Source: CAZMSD01 sp964568855 (lineage in GTDB: Bacteria > CAIWAD01). Taken from it: DNA of 64,000 nt. This document shows positions 10,001 to 18,255 of the stretch, piece by piece. Below the pieces are notes generated by a model that made no database searches, was not told the DNA's origin, and worked only from the letters and a program-made list of their open reading frames with translations. Position 1 is the first letter of the stretch. Every line of letters starts with the position of its first letter. A program made the translations under genes and the position numbers. The stretch is taken from the NCBI GenBank assembly GCA_964568855.1, contig CAZMSD010000007.1:48045-112044 (forward strand), written 5' to 3'.

Positions 10001-10265
10001 GGTCACGGGAATGCTGCCCAACAGGCCCAATCCCTTCAATCCCTCCACCTGGCTGCGCTTCCAGCTCGCGAAGCGGGAACACGTGCGCCTGCGGGTCTAT
10101 GACCTACTGGGGAGGCAGGTGGAAGTAATCATCGACCGCCAGCTCGAAGCTGGCGAACACAGCCACCAATGGACCGTCTCCCCCCGTCTGGCCAGCGGGA
10201 TCTACCTGGTGGCGCTGGAGACCTCGCATCAGCGCTACGTCCATCGAGTGAACCTGGTGCGCTGA
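7014..10265 (+). CDS. Secreted subtilisin-like serine peptidase (S8) with FlgD-like tail
   Basis: 1083 aa from the ATG at 7014. I chose this start because it begins a clean Sec signal (MRLTLTTLTLLCLMGSSLA); the frame stays open upstream to 6900. The S8 triad is Asp116 (GMWDAG), His147 (LHATLVAG) and Ser371 (GTSLSSPTVAG). Asn in RSAGNH fits the oxyanion position. A beta-sandwich-like region follows (~480-610), then about 400 residues of low-similarity modules. The tail has NPFNPSTWLRF, RVYDLLGRQV and LASGIY. A sigma-54-type promoter lies just upstream. Probably an extracellular or surface protease. No full 9-bp dispersed palindrome occurs in its 3.3 kb. Confidence 0.9.
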   Translation: MRLTLTTLTLLCLMGSSLARTTDRIAALEQEIRSLWEEGRSGVEFREMLEATAGPAGQLNADPRIQLMYRTPAGRYVYYEYHNVDAAASIRVDRLWPGGESGLNLDGSGIVLGMWDAGAIRESHQEFGGRVSLAPAEEYLGDDYALHATLVAGVMAAAGVDPAARGMAPAADVHYWSAEDDDMEIYVAAAAGLIHVSNHSYGIDAGWGSSGGDWYWFGDPDVDAQEEWRFGYYDSKAEWNDWIANIYDTYVMVRSAGNHRSHAGPGEGGEHYVQINGSWELSTETRQPDGGELGYECLTLEANAKNTLVVGAVYDLEGDYVDSSSVVMTHFSSYGPTDDGRIKPDLVSNGTSLYTTRNTGDAVYATSSGTSLSSPTVAGTVGLLQDLFKQGHEDPEDPGNGRLPLSSTIRGLLIHTAEEAGNAPGPDYRFGFGLLNAQRAAELLQHDSQTHRRILERELEPQTEFSLRMVSDGGPARITLAWTDPGADPLPQDMLDDPTPRLVNDLDVELMDNATGAKHFPWCLNPADPAAPAFRDFNHLDNVELIQVPDLPAGDYTLTVRHTDELDDPQKYSLIFSGVEPLARLESLADDTQPAENDTVEIDLQFSGGLDLAAIEMAPAWPAGALQFIDFSEGDLLDEGGAAGTTLQISDVGDSGLRIRIDRDEDEAGLNQAMGSFGILRLHTVDPGAQTISMDDCTLYSTMGEGGQRVEAPPLTLTVGDWATGCTISLNPSSQECYQGQFARLNLSLSPLPDLGGIFARVGLESQVQFVEATDLGALGEVNLSAQEGEGYVDLMMQIAEAQVLMDTTEIVGLDFRLVNPADADLQIVMTSIADGDGEIYPEVLTQGAQVIWRQRCPSTVMLRSPSKNQVMLDNLVHFEWAHARDPYLGQAHEFGLLIDDRGAFGESDTIWTTDTFMSVELDNGDYWWKVIARYDLGPVADCYDPRPFFIGLGSQDIGGTESWEDPALALSETGGGKEEDRALGAGREAAAAGELVTGMLPNRPNPFNPSTWLRFQLAKREHVRLRVYDLLGRQVEVIIDRQLEAGEHSHQWTVSPRLASGIYLVALETSHQRYVHRVNLVR

Positions 10266-10302
10266 GTTTCGGTTCAGCCCTTCGATCCGAGAAAACAAGC
10301 CT

Positions 10303-10330
10303 GCGCCCCGCCCGGTCAAGGGCGGGGCGC
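10303..10330 (+). terminator. Terminator-like hairpin after the S8 peptidase
   Basis: An 11-bp perfect GC stem (10303-10313 with 10320-10330) has the 6-nt loop GGTCAA. The tail TTCGTACTCCATTG is only moderately T-rich. Confidence 0.6.
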
Positions 10331-10359
10331 TTCGTACTCCATTGTAAAAGCCCTATATT
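10331..10359 (+). promoter_or_regulatory. Candidate sigma-70 promoter for the nuo operon
   Basis: TTCGTA (10331-10336), a 17-bp spacer and TATATT (10354-10359) sit directly after the upstream hairpin. The leader to nuoA would be ~80 nt. The -35 is weak and the -10 is good. Confidence 0.45.
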
Positions 10360-10444
10360 TTCGCTCCAGGAGCTCGGCGTTAAGCCGTTAACAGGGTCTT
10401 GTTCGACCTCCTGCGACCGTGCGCGCCGATCCGGGTGAGGAAAC

Positions 10445-10813
10445 ATGCCGGAAACCAATCCCAATATTTTGGCCCTGATCCTGCTGTTCGCCGTCGCTGG
10501 CGCCCTGGTGGCGGTCATGTTCCTGGCGGCCACCCTGCTTGGGCCGAAGCGCACCAACAAGTCCAAGATCCAGCCTTTCGAATGCGGCGTGGAATCCGAG
10601 AGTTCCCCGCGCGAGGGCGCCATACGGTTTCCCTTCTATGTCGTGGCGATTCTCTTCGTGATCTTCGATATCGAGGCCGTATTCCTGTTTCCCTGGGCGG
10701 TATCCTACGATCGCCTGGGCCTTTTCGGCCTGGTGGAGGCGCTCGTCTTCATCGGCGTGCTGGCCGTTGGCCTGGTCTACGTTTGGCGGAAAGGGGTCTT
10801 TGAATGGAAGTGA
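10445..10813 (+). CDS. nuoA: NADH-quinone oxidoreductase subunit A
   Basis: Membrane subunit of complex I. At 122 aa it has three hydrophobic helices. The conserved loop KIQPFECGVES and the RFPFYVVAILFVIFDIEAVFLFPW signature are both present. It starts with ATG after TGAGGAAAC. Its end overlaps nuoB by 10 bp, indicating translational coupling. First gene of nuoABCDGHI. Confidence 0.95.
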   Translation: MPETNPNILALILLFAVAGALVAVMFLAATLLGPKRTNKSKIQPFECGVESESSPREGAIRFPFYVVAILFVIFDIEAVFLFPWAVSYDRLGLFGLVEALVFIGVLAVGLVYVWRKGVFEWK

Positions 10814-11289
10814 ACGGCAGCGGCGATATCGCCCTGCAGGAACCTTTCGTAACGACGAAGCTGGACAAGATCATCGGCTGGGGTCGCAAGTATTCCATCT
10901 TCAATTATCTCTTCATCACCGCCTGCTGCGGAATGGAATACATGTCCGCGGCCTGCAGCCGCTACGACATGGACCGTTTCGGCGCCGGTCTGCCCCGCTT
11001 CAGCCCCCGCCAGAGCGACGTGCTGCTGGTGGTGGGCACCGTCAATCACAAGATGGCGCCGATCCTCAAGCGCGTATACGACCAGATGTGCGAACCGAAA
11101 TGGGTCGTGGCCTTCGGGGCCTGCACCATCAGCGGGGGACCGTACAACAACTATGCCGTACTGCAGGGCATCGACCGGATCATCCCGGTGGACATCTACA
11201 TTCCGGGCTGCCCGCCGCACGCGGAAACGGCGCTCGACGGCCTGGTGAAGCTGCAGGCGAAAATCCAGCACCAGAAGCATGAGGTCTGA
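10804..11289 (+). CDS. nuoB: NADH-quinone oxidoreductase subunit B
   Basis: Carries the N2 [4Fe-4S] cluster beside the quinone site. At 161 aa the cluster cysteines are visible as the adjacent pair Cys41-Cys42 (TACCGMEYMSA), FGACTISGG and IPGCPPH. It overlaps nuoA by 10 bp and nuoC by 11 bp. Confidence 0.95.
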   Translation: MEVNGSGDIALQEPFVTTKLDKIIGWGRKYSIFNYLFITACCGMEYMSAACSRYDMDRFGAGLPRFSPRQSDVLLVVGTVNHKMAPILKRVYDQMCEPKWVVAFGACTISGGPYNNYAVLQGIDRIIPVDIYIPGCPPHAETALDGLVKLQAKIQHQKHEV

Positions 11290-11899
11290 AGTGGCTGCGC
11301 CGCAGGAACCGAACGGTCCGGAGCGGCAGTCCGCGCCGGACTCCGCGGTCGCCGGAGGTTCGCCCGGCGCGGAGGACGCGGTTGTATCACACCTGCGCGA
11401 GCGCTTTCCCGACGCCCTACTCGGCGAGGTGTATTACCGCGGCGAGCGGGAGGTCGGCATCTCCCGCGAGCGGATTCCCGCGGTGGCGGAATTCCTGCGC
11501 GACGAGCCCGGGCTGGAATTCGACTTCCTGATGGACCTCTGCGCCGTGGATTACCTGGGCCGGCGCGAGCCGCGCTTCGATGTCGTGTATCACTTCTACA
11601 GCCTGCGGCACAACCACCGCCTGAGGGTCTGCGTGCCGGTGGGCGAGGCTTCGGCTGAAGTTCCATCCCTGACGGGCCTGTGGAAGGCGGCCGACTGGTT
11701 CGAGCGCGAGGTCTGGGACCTCTACGGAATCCGCTTCAGCGGGCACCCGGACCTGCGCCGCCTGCTGTTGTACAACGAGTTCAAGGGGCACCCGCTGCGC
11801 AAGGATTACAGGATGAAGGACCGCCAGCCGCTGATCGGGCCGGGCAGCAAGGGCAGGCGGGGAGCGGAACCGGCAGCACCGGGAAGCCAGAAGCCGTGA
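11279..11899 (+). CDS. nuoC: NADH-quinone oxidoreductase subunit C
   Basis: Peripheral-arm subunit. At 206 aa the conserved C-terminal half includes YHFYSLRHNHRLRV, WFEREVWDLYGIRFSGHPDLRRLL and GHPLRKDY. It has an unusually long, low-complexity N-terminus (PNGPERQSAPDSAVAGGS) and C-terminal extension. NuoC and NuoD are separate proteins here, not fused as in E. coli. The gene begins inside nuoB and ends 4 bp before nuoD. Confidence 0.93.
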   Translation: MRSEVAAPQEPNGPERQSAPDSAVAGGSPGAEDAVVSHLRERFPDALLGEVYYRGEREVGISRERIPAVAEFLRDEPGLEFDFLMDLCAVDYLGRREPRFDVVYHFYSLRHNHRLRVCVPVGEASAEVPSLTGLWKAADWFEREVWDLYGIRFSGHPDLRRLLLYNEFKGHPLRKDYRMKDRQPLIGPGSKGRRGAEPAAPGSQKP

Positions 11900-11903
11900 G
11901 ACA

Positions 11904-13130
11904 ATGAGCGAAGAGCTGCACCAGCACGCCGTGATGGAAAGCGACGGGGACGAGCGCGTCAGGACGATGACGCTCAACGTGGGGCCGAGTCATCCCACGA
12001 CCCACGGCATCGTCCGCTTCAAGCTGGAGGTGGAGGGCGAGCGGATCGTCGACTGCGACACCGAGATCGGCTACCTGCACCGCGGCTTCGAGAAGATGTG
12101 CGAGAATCACCCCTGGAGCCAGGGCGTGATCTACACCGACCGGCTGAACTACGTCTCGCCGATCATCAACAACGTCGGCTACCACATGGCCGTCGAGAAG
12201 CTGCTGGGCGTCGAGGTTCCGGAGCGCGGCCGGTGGGTGCGGATGATCACCTGCGAATTGATGCGCATCGCGGACCACCAGACATGCATCGCCGCCCACC
12301 ACATGGAGCTGGGGGCCTTCACGGCCTTCCTCTACCTGATCAAGGGGCGCGAGCTGATCTGGGAAGTGCTCGAGAAGATCTGCGGTGCGCGCGTGACCAC
12401 GTCCTACTCGCGGATCGGCGGCCTGGCCCACGACCTGCACGAGGGCTGCGAGGCGGAGCTGCGGGACATCTTCGTCGACCTGCGGGAGATCAACCGCGAA
12501 ATCGACCGCCTGATGACGGACAACCGGATCTACATCGACCGCACCCGCGGCGTGGGCGCCCTGGACCGTGATACATGCATCAGCTACGGCTTCACGGGTC
12601 CCATGGCGCGCGCGGCGGGCATCGAGTACGACGTCCGCATCCAGCATCCCTACCTGTATTACGACCGCGTGGACTTCGAGATACCGATGTGCCGCACCGG
12701 CGACTGCTACGACCGGTATCTCGTGCGCCTGAACGAGATGGAGCAGAGCCTGCGGATCATCGAGCAGTGCTTCGAGAAGATGCCCTCCGGCGGACCGGTC
12801 AGCATTCCCGACAACCGTTACACGCTGCCGGAGAAGGAACTCGTCTACACCAGGATCGAAGAGTTGATGATCCATTTCAAGCATCACATGCCGGGTCACA
12901 TGCCGGCGCCCGAACCGGGGTCCGTGTATCACGCGGTCGAGGCGGCCAACGGCGAGCTGGGCTTCTACCTGGTGTCCACCGGCGAGGAGCGACCCTGGAA
13001 GGTGCGCTGCCGGCCTCCCTGTCTCGGTTTCACCCAGGCCCTGCGCGAGATGCTGATCGGTCGCACGGTGGCCGACGTGGTGCCCATTTTCGGTTCGATC
13101 AACATGATCGGGGGCGAGCTCGACCGTTAG
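11904..13130 (+). CDS. nuoD: NADH-quinone oxidoreductase subunit D
   Basis: Quinone-binding 49-kDa-type subunit, 408 aa. It shows NVGPSHPTTHGIVRFKLE near the N-terminus, CDTEIGYLHRGFEKMCE, TDRLNYVSP, and the C-terminal LVGRTVADVVPIFGSINMIGGELDR type ending. Three full dispersed palindromes lie in its 3' half (12568, 12656, 12926), the last encoding VYHA. In most operons nuoE and nuoF would follow; here nuoG comes next. Confidence 0.95.
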   Translation: MSEELHQHAVMESDGDERVRTMTLNVGPSHPTTHGIVRFKLEVEGERIVDCDTEIGYLHRGFEKMCENHPWSQGVIYTDRLNYVSPIINNVGYHMAVEKLLGVEVPERGRWVRMITCELMRIADHQTCIAAHHMELGAFTAFLYLIKGRELIWEVLEKICGARVTTSYSRIGGLAHDLHEGCEAELRDIFVDLREINREIDRLMTDNRIYIDRTRGVGALDRDTCISYGFTGPMARAAGIEYDVRIQHPYLYYDRVDFEIPMCRTGDCYDRYLVRLNEMEQSLRIIEQCFEKMPSGGPVSIPDNRYTLPEKELVYTRIEELMIHFKHHMPGHMPAPEPGSVYHAVEAANGELGFYLVSTGEERPWKVRCRPPCLGFTQALREMLIGRTVADVVPIFGSINMIGGELDR

Positions 13131-13194
13131 CCGTCCCGACCGGGTCCGGGCCTCAGGGACGGGACCCGGCACGACGGCGCGAAAGGATAGATCA

Positions 13195-14823
13195 ATGCCG
13201 ACTGTCATCGTCGACGGCATCAGCGTGGACGTGCGGCGCGGGGCGAGGGTCATCGAGGCCTGCGTCGAAGCGGGCGTGGTGGTTCCGCACTTCTGCTGGC
13301 ACCCCGGCCTGTCGCCCTCGGGCAACTGCCGGATGTGCCAGGTCGAGATCGAGCACAACGGACGCAGCCGCGAGGCGGTATCCTGCATCGAGCCGGTGAC
13401 GGAGGGCATGATCGTCCGCACGGCCACCGAAGAAGTGCGCGATGCGCGCCTCGGCGTGCTGGAATTCATGCTGCTCAACCACCCCGTCGACTGTCCCTCC
13501 TGCGACTGCGCGGGAGAATGCAGGCTGCAGGACTATTTCCTGGACTGGGGCAACGTCGCCGAGGGCAGCAGGCGGGAAACGCCCCAGTTGCACAAACCCA
13601 AGCGGCAGGCCGTCGGTCCCCGCGTGATGCTGGACAGCGAACGCTGCGTGCTCTGCACGCGCTGCGTCCGGTTTCTCGAGGAAGTCACCGGCACGGCCGA
13701 GTTGGGCGTCGAGGAGCGGGCAGCCCTCAGCACCCTGCACCTGGCCGAAGGCCGCGAGCTGGACAATCCCTACAGCGGCAACGTGGTGGACCTGTGCCCG
13801 GTGGGGGCGCTGACGGACCGCGATTTCCGCTTCACGCGGCGCGTCTGGTTCCTGGACAGGGCGGACAGCGTGTGTCCCGGCTGCAGCCGCGGATGCAACG
13901 TGGAGATCCAGTTCGATCTCCGGCACCCGCACAAGAGCGCGGAGCCCTCCCGGCGCGTGCTGCGGCTCAAGCCGCGCTACAACCGCGAGATCAACCAGTG
14001 GTGGCTCTGCGACCGCGGACGCTACGGCTACGGCGGAATCGACGAGGGCCGCCTGACGCGTGTCCTGATCCGGCGCGACGGGCAGGTGACGCAGACGGAC
14101 TGGGACGACGCACTGGACGAGGCGGCGCGGAAGCTGAGGAGTGTGTCCGACCGCCACCCCGAGCAGCTGGCCGTGCTGTTCAGCCCGCAGATGACCAACG
14201 AGTCCCTGCTGGCGGCCAGGACCCTGTTCGTAGACGGGCTCGAGGCCGGCGCCTGCGACTACGGGCTGACCGGCGAGATCTACGGCGAAGAGGACGGGTT
14301 CCTGCGCAGGGCGGACCTCAATCCCAACCGCCGGGCCTGCGAGCTCATGAAGCTGCACCGCGGGGCCTTCCCCCACGGCGAACTGGTGGAACGGATCGCC
14401 GCGGGCGAGATCCGCGCGCTGGTGAGTTTCCGCGCCGACCTGCCGGAGCTGCTGGGCGAGCGCTTCCCCGAGGTCCTTTCCGGGCTCAAGCTGCTGATAG
14501 TCTGTGACACACATGAGCGCCGGTGGCTGGACCGGCCCGACATCCTGCTGCCCGTGGCCGTCTACGCGGAGCAGGACGGCAGCTTCACGAATTTCGAGGG
14601 TCGGGTGCAGCGAATCCACCGCGCCTTCCCGCCCGCGGGTGATGCACGCGTCGAGCTGGACCTGCTGCTTGACCTGGCCGGCCGAGTGGGTCTGAAGCTG
14701 GGCTTCCGAACGCTGGAAGGAGCCCAGCGCCTGCTGGCGCAGGAACTCGAAGGTTTCGGCGAGATCGACGGCGCTTCGCGGTCTCCGGCGAGCCGCGTGG
14801 CCAAGGAGGCGGCCCCGCGATGA
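13195..14823 (+). CDS. nuoG: NADH-quinone oxidoreductase subunit G (short form)
   Basis: Iron-sulfur subunit of the electron-input arm. At 542 aa it starts with a ferredoxin-like 2Fe-2S domain (cysteines in HFCWHPGLSPSGNCRMC and AVSCIEP). The NuoG motif CPSCDCAGECRLQ and CVLCTRCVRF follow for the 4Fe-4S clusters. Next come CPGCSRGCN and a reduced molybdopterin-oxidoreductase-like region. It is much shorter than E. coli NuoG (~900 aa), as in several other phyla. GAAAGGA precedes the ATG. The NuoE and NuoF subunits that normally feed it are not encoded next to it. Confidence 0.92.
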   Translation: MPTVIVDGISVDVRRGARVIEACVEAGVVVPHFCWHPGLSPSGNCRMCQVEIEHNGRSREAVSCIEPVTEGMIVRTATEEVRDARLGVLEFMLLNHPVDCPSCDCAGECRLQDYFLDWGNVAEGSRRETPQLHKPKRQAVGPRVMLDSERCVLCTRCVRFLEEVTGTAELGVEERAALSTLHLAEGRELDNPYSGNVVDLCPVGALTDRDFRFTRRVWFLDRADSVCPGCSRGCNVEIQFDLRHPHKSAEPSRRVLRLKPRYNREINQWWLCDRGRYGYGGIDEGRLTRVLIRRDGQVTQTDWDDALDEAARKLRSVSDRHPEQLAVLFSPQMTNESLLAARTLFVDGLEAGACDYGLTGEIYGEEDGFLRRADLNPNRRACELMKLHRGAFPHGELVERIAAGEIRALVSFRADLPELLGERFPEVLSGLKLLIVCDTHERRWLDRPDILLPVAVYAEQDGSFTNFEGRVQRIHRAFPPAGDARVELDLLLDLAGRVGLKLGFRTLEGAQRLLAQELEGFGEIDGASRSPASRVAKEAAPR

Positions 14824-14899
14824 ATGCGTCCCGCTTCTCGCCGACCAGCCGCGCGGAAAGCGGCCGATGGTACACGGAATCCGGGTCCGGGAGTGGAAA

Positions 14900-15976
14900 A
14901 TGCTCTTCGATCTGACGGCGTCCCTGATCAAGATCGTGCTGTTTCTGCTGGTGCTGATCCTGCCGCTGGCCAGCGTCCTGACCTGGGTCGAGCGCAAGCA
15001 GAGCGCGATCATGCAGGACCGCCTCGGCGCCAACCGGGCGGACATCCTGGGCTTCCGGCTGTGGGGGCTGTTCAACATCATCGCGGACACCATCAAGTCC
15101 TTCACCAAGGAGGACTGGGTTCCGCCCTTCGCCAACCGCTTCCTGCACTCGATCGCGCCCTTCCTGGGCCTCTTCGCCGCCTTCGTCACTTTCGCCGTGA
15201 TACCTTTCGGCCCGCCTGTGGAGGTACTCGGACACACCGTGAAGCTGCAGGTGGCGGATCTCAACGTGGGCCTGCTCTACATCCTGGCCTTCGGCTCGAT
15301 GGGCGTGTACACGGTCGTGATCGCGGGCTGGTCTTCGAACAACAAGTACGCCCAGCTGGGCGCCCTGCGCGGCATCAGCCAGATGCTGAGCTACGAAGTT
15401 GTGCTGGGACTCTCGCTGGTGGGCGTGATCCTCGTGACCGGCAGCCTGCGCCTGCCCGAGATCGTGGCGGCGCAGGGCGGGCACTGGTTCGGCTGGATTC
15501 CCAAGTGGGGCGTGTTCACCCAGCCCCTGGCCTTCCTGCTGTTCCTGCCGGCGGCCATCGCCGAGACCAGGCGCGTGCCCTTCGACGTGCCCGAGGGCGA
15601 AAGCGAGATCATCGGTTACTTCGTGGAGTACTCGGGGCTCAAGTTCGGACTCTTCCTGCTGGCCGAGTTCATCGAGATCGTGATCCTCGCCGCCCTGATC
15701 TCGACCTTCTTTTTCGGCGGCTGGCAGGTACCGTGGCTGCAGGACCACGGATTCGTCTTCGGCGGCCTGGCCACGGTCGAGCTCTCCGCCTGGCTGGTGA
15801 CGGCGCTGCGCATCGTCGGCTTCCTGTGCAAGATCTTCTTCTTCTGCTGGTTGCAGCTGTTGATCCGCTGGACCCTGCCGCGTTTCCGCTTCGACCAGTT
15901 GTTGCGCCTGGGGTGGAAGCAACTGCTGCCCCTGGCCCTGGCCAACATCGTGATCACGGCGATCGTGATGCTGTAA
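14900..15976 (+). CDS. nuoH: NADH-quinone oxidoreductase subunit H
   Basis: Membrane subunit at the junction of the two arms of complex I; forms part of the quinone chamber. About 358 aa with eight hydrophobic helices. Signatures are WVERKQSAIMQDRLGANRA near the N-terminus and ETRRVPFDVPEGESEII in the middle. I prefer the ATG at 14900, which has GGGAG six bases upstream and places the first helix normally. An in-frame ATG at 14867 would add 11 residues. The stop TAA overlaps the palindrome at 15973. Confidence 0.94.
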   Translation: MLFDLTASLIKIVLFLLVLILPLASVLTWVERKQSAIMQDRLGANRADILGFRLWGLFNIIADTIKSFTKEDWVPPFANRFLHSIAPFLGLFAAFVTFAVIPFGPPVEVLGHTVKLQVADLNVGLLYILAFGSMGVYTVVIAGWSSNNKYAQLGALRGISQMLSYEVVLGLSLVGVILVTGSLRLPEIVAAQGGHWFGWIPKWGVFTQPLAFLLFLPAAIAETRRVPFDVPEGESEIIGYFVEYSGLKFGLFLLAEFIEIVILAALISTFFFGGWQVPWLQDHGFVFGGLATVELSAWLVTALRIVGFLCKIFFFCWLQLLIRWTLPRFRFDQLLRLGWKQLLPLALANIVITAIVML

Positions 15977-15994
15977 CACGAGAAAGGACCGCGC

Positions 15995-16681
15995 ATGTCC
16001 CGCTTCGTCTACGTCGATCGAAAGCACTCCTTCAAGACCGCCGTCTACTACCCGGCTGTCCTGGGAGGCCTGCTGATCACGGCGAAGCACTTCTTCGTCA
16101 ACATGTGGCGCCACACGCTGAACGCGGTGGGCGTCAAGACTTCCCGGCCGGGGGCCTACACCGTCCAGTACCCGGAAGTGATGCGTCCCCTGCCGCGCCG
16201 CCTGCGCAGCCGCCACCGCATCAAGGTGCACGAGGACGGCCGGCCCAAGTGCACGGCCTGCATGCTCTGTGAAACCGCCTGCCCCGACTACTGCATCCAC
16301 ATCACGCCCATGGAGCATCCGGACAGCCCCGAGGAGAAGGCCCCGGCCGAGTTCGTGATCGACCTGGAACGCTGCTGCTTCTGCGGCTTCTGCGAGGAGG
16401 CCTGCCCCAAGGATGCGATCTACATGGACACGCAGGTAATGGAGCTGGCTACCGACCGTCGCGTGAACATGGTCCTTCGGCTGCCCGAGCTGGTGGATCC
16501 GCAACCCCTGCAGTGCACCGGCCCCGAGTTCCGCGGAGCCGATCCGGCCCGGATTCTCCCGCACCTCGGTTACCGCAACCTGGATCACGTCAGGCCCGCG
16601 GCCGTGGACCTGAGTTACCGCGAGGAACGCCTGCGGCTGCTCGATGATAACCGCGTCCGGGCGGAGACGCGCGCGGGCTGA
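15995..16681 (+). CDS. nuoI: NADH-quinone oxidoreductase subunit I
   Basis: Two-cluster ferredoxin-like subunit. At 228 aa both [4Fe-4S] motifs are intact: C86-x2-C89-x2-C92-x3-C96 (CTACMLCETACP) and C127-x2-C130-x2-C133-x3-C137 (CCFCGFCEEACPKDA). GAAAGGACCGC precedes the ATG. Its TGA overlaps the ATG of the next gene (TGATG). No nuoJ-N follow, so the proton-pumping subunits must be encoded elsewhere. Confidence 0.94.
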   Translation: MSRFVYVDRKHSFKTAVYYPAVLGGLLITAKHFFVNMWRHTLNAVGVKTSRPGAYTVQYPEVMRPLPRRLRSRHRIKVHEDGRPKCTACMLCETACPDYCIHITPMEHPDSPEEKAPAEFVIDLERCCFCGFCEEACPKDAIYMDTQVMELATDRRVNMVLRLPELVDPQPLQCTGPEFRGADPARILPHLGYRNLDHVRPAAVDLSYREERLRLLDDNRVRAETRAG

Positions 16682-18255
16682 TGCGCAGCGCCGCCCACTG
16701 TTCCTCCCGCCGGTGTCCGGCGCTTTTCCCCTTCCTCCCACCCTTCCGGCTCCCTGTTCAGGGCCTGCTCCTGCTGCTCGCATCGATCCTCGTGACACGG
16801 GTTCCGGCGGCCGGTCCGCCTGTTTCCCCGACGCCCTCGCCCTCGCGCGAACTGCTGGTGATCTGCGAGGACGGTACGGAAGAGATCCTGCCCACCTGGC
16901 TCATCGGCAGCCGCAGGGTTTTCGCCCTGGGCGACCTGCTGCGTCTGGACCGCTCGCTCGTGTCACGCGGCTCCGGGTACTGCGAGCTCGCGGGACACGG
17001 GAGTCGCTTGAGGGTACTGGCGGGCGGCCGGTTCGCCTTGCTGGACGGGCGTGTGATAGTCCTGGGGGGCCCGGTGACCGTGCGGGAGGGCCAGCTGCTG
17101 GTCGACCTGGACCTGCTGGACCTGCTGCTGGACGAGGGACTGGTGCGCGGATCCCTGGACGACGACAGGCAGCGGCTGCGCATCGAGCGTCCGGCCTGCG
17201 GCCTGATCCACGAGCGGCTCGAGGGCGGTGAAGTCTTCCGCCTCCGCCTCGCGCGGATCCCGGTCTACGAGTCGCGCGTCGATGGCGCGAGGCTGGAACT
17301 CGGCCTGCCTCCCGGCAGCGGCCTGGAGACCCTGGACCTCGCGGGCGGAATGCCGGACTGGATGGAATCGAACCTCGCTCGCTCGCTCGAGACGGATGTA
17401 TCACGGGAAGAGCAGCTGCTGAGTATGCGTTTATGGAAAGGGGCGGAGCTGCTAGAGATCGTCGAGCTGGAGAGCCTGGGCGAGATCCAGGTGGTGCTCA
17501 GGCAGCGCGGGCGCGTAATCGCCGGCGGGGACTGGAGCGAGGCGCCGGCGCCCGTCCTGACCCGGCCCCTGAAGCCTATCGAGCTGGACCTGGTGGTGAT
17601 CGATCCCGGCCACGGGGGGCGGGATCCCGGGGCCGTGTCGCCCCGCGGGAAATACGAAAAGCGCGCGGTGCTGGAGATCTCCCGCGAACTGGCGCGACTG
17701 CTCAAGGAAGAGCTGCCCGGGGTCCGGGTGGTCATGACGCGGGAGGACGACCGCTTTCTCAGCCTTGGAGAGCGGACGGCCGCGGCCAACCGGGCGGGCG
17801 CCAAGCTGTTTATCTCGATCCACGCCAATTCCGCCAAGGACCGCCGCGCCCGGGGCTGGGAGGTCTATTTCCTGCGGCCGGGCAAGAACCGCCACGCCAG
17901 GGAGGTGGCCCTGCGCGAGAACTCGGTGATCTCCTTCGAGGAAGAGTCCGGCGCCGGCGGTCCTGAGAACTGGATTCTCGCCAGCATGGCCCAGTCGGCC
18001 TACGCCGCGGAGAGCCAGAACCTGGCCACCCTGATCGCCGGAAAAATGAAAGGGATCGGCCATACCCGCCGCAGGACCGTGTTGCAGGCCGGTTTCCAGG
18101 TCCTGGTGGGAGCGTCCATGCCCGCGGTCCTCGTCGAGTGCGGCTTCATCAGCAACCGCAAGGACGAGCAGTTGCTCTTCAGCCGGGAGGGCCAGCGGAG
18201 AGTCGCCCGGGCGCTTGTCGAGAGCATCCGGGAATTTCGCGAGCTCTACCGGTGA
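16681..18255 (+). CDS. N-acetylmuramoyl-L-alanine amidase (amidase_3 family)
   Basis: Zinc amidase that cuts the peptide stem from peptidoglycan. At 524 aa it has an N-terminal signal or anchor (PVQGLLLLLASILVTRVPAA) and ~270 residues of an AMIN-like/secretin-style region. The catalytic domain starts near residue 300: VVIDPGHGGRDPGA (zinc His), KRAVLEISRELA (Glu), ISIHANS (second His) and VLVECGFISN (catalytic Glu). The start overlaps the nuoI stop. The gene ends overlapping the GTG of folC, so translation looks coupled. It probably acts in the periplasm during cell separation. Confidence 0.9.
   Translation: MRSAAHCSSRRCPALFPFLPPFRLPVQGLLLLLASILVTRVPAAGPPVSPTPSPSRELLVICEDGTEEILPTWLIGSRRVFALGDLLRLDRSLVSRGSGYCELAGHGSRLRVLAGGRFALLDGRVIVLGGPVTVREGQLLVDLDLLDLLLDEGLVRGSLDDDRQRLRIERPACGLIHERLEGGEVFRLRLARIPVYESRVDGARLELGLPPGSGLETLDLAGGMPDWMESNLARSLETDVSREEQLLSMRLWKGAELLEIVELESLGEIQVVLRQRGRVIAGGDWSEAPAPVLTRPLKPIELDLVVIDPGHGGRDPGAVSPRGKYEKRAVLEISRELARLLKEELPGVRVVMTREDDRFLSLGERTAAANRAGAKLFISIHANSAKDRRARGWEVYFLRPGKNRHAREVALRENSVISFEEESGAGGPENWILASMAQSAYAAESQNLATLIAGKMKGIGHTRRRTVLQAGFQVLVGASMPAVLVECGFISNRKDEQLLFSREGQRRVARALVESIREFRELYR

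Noticed and set aside
13192..16798. Long minus-strand frames opposite nuoG-nuoI
   Set aside because: The nuo proteins on the plus strand are unmistakable.
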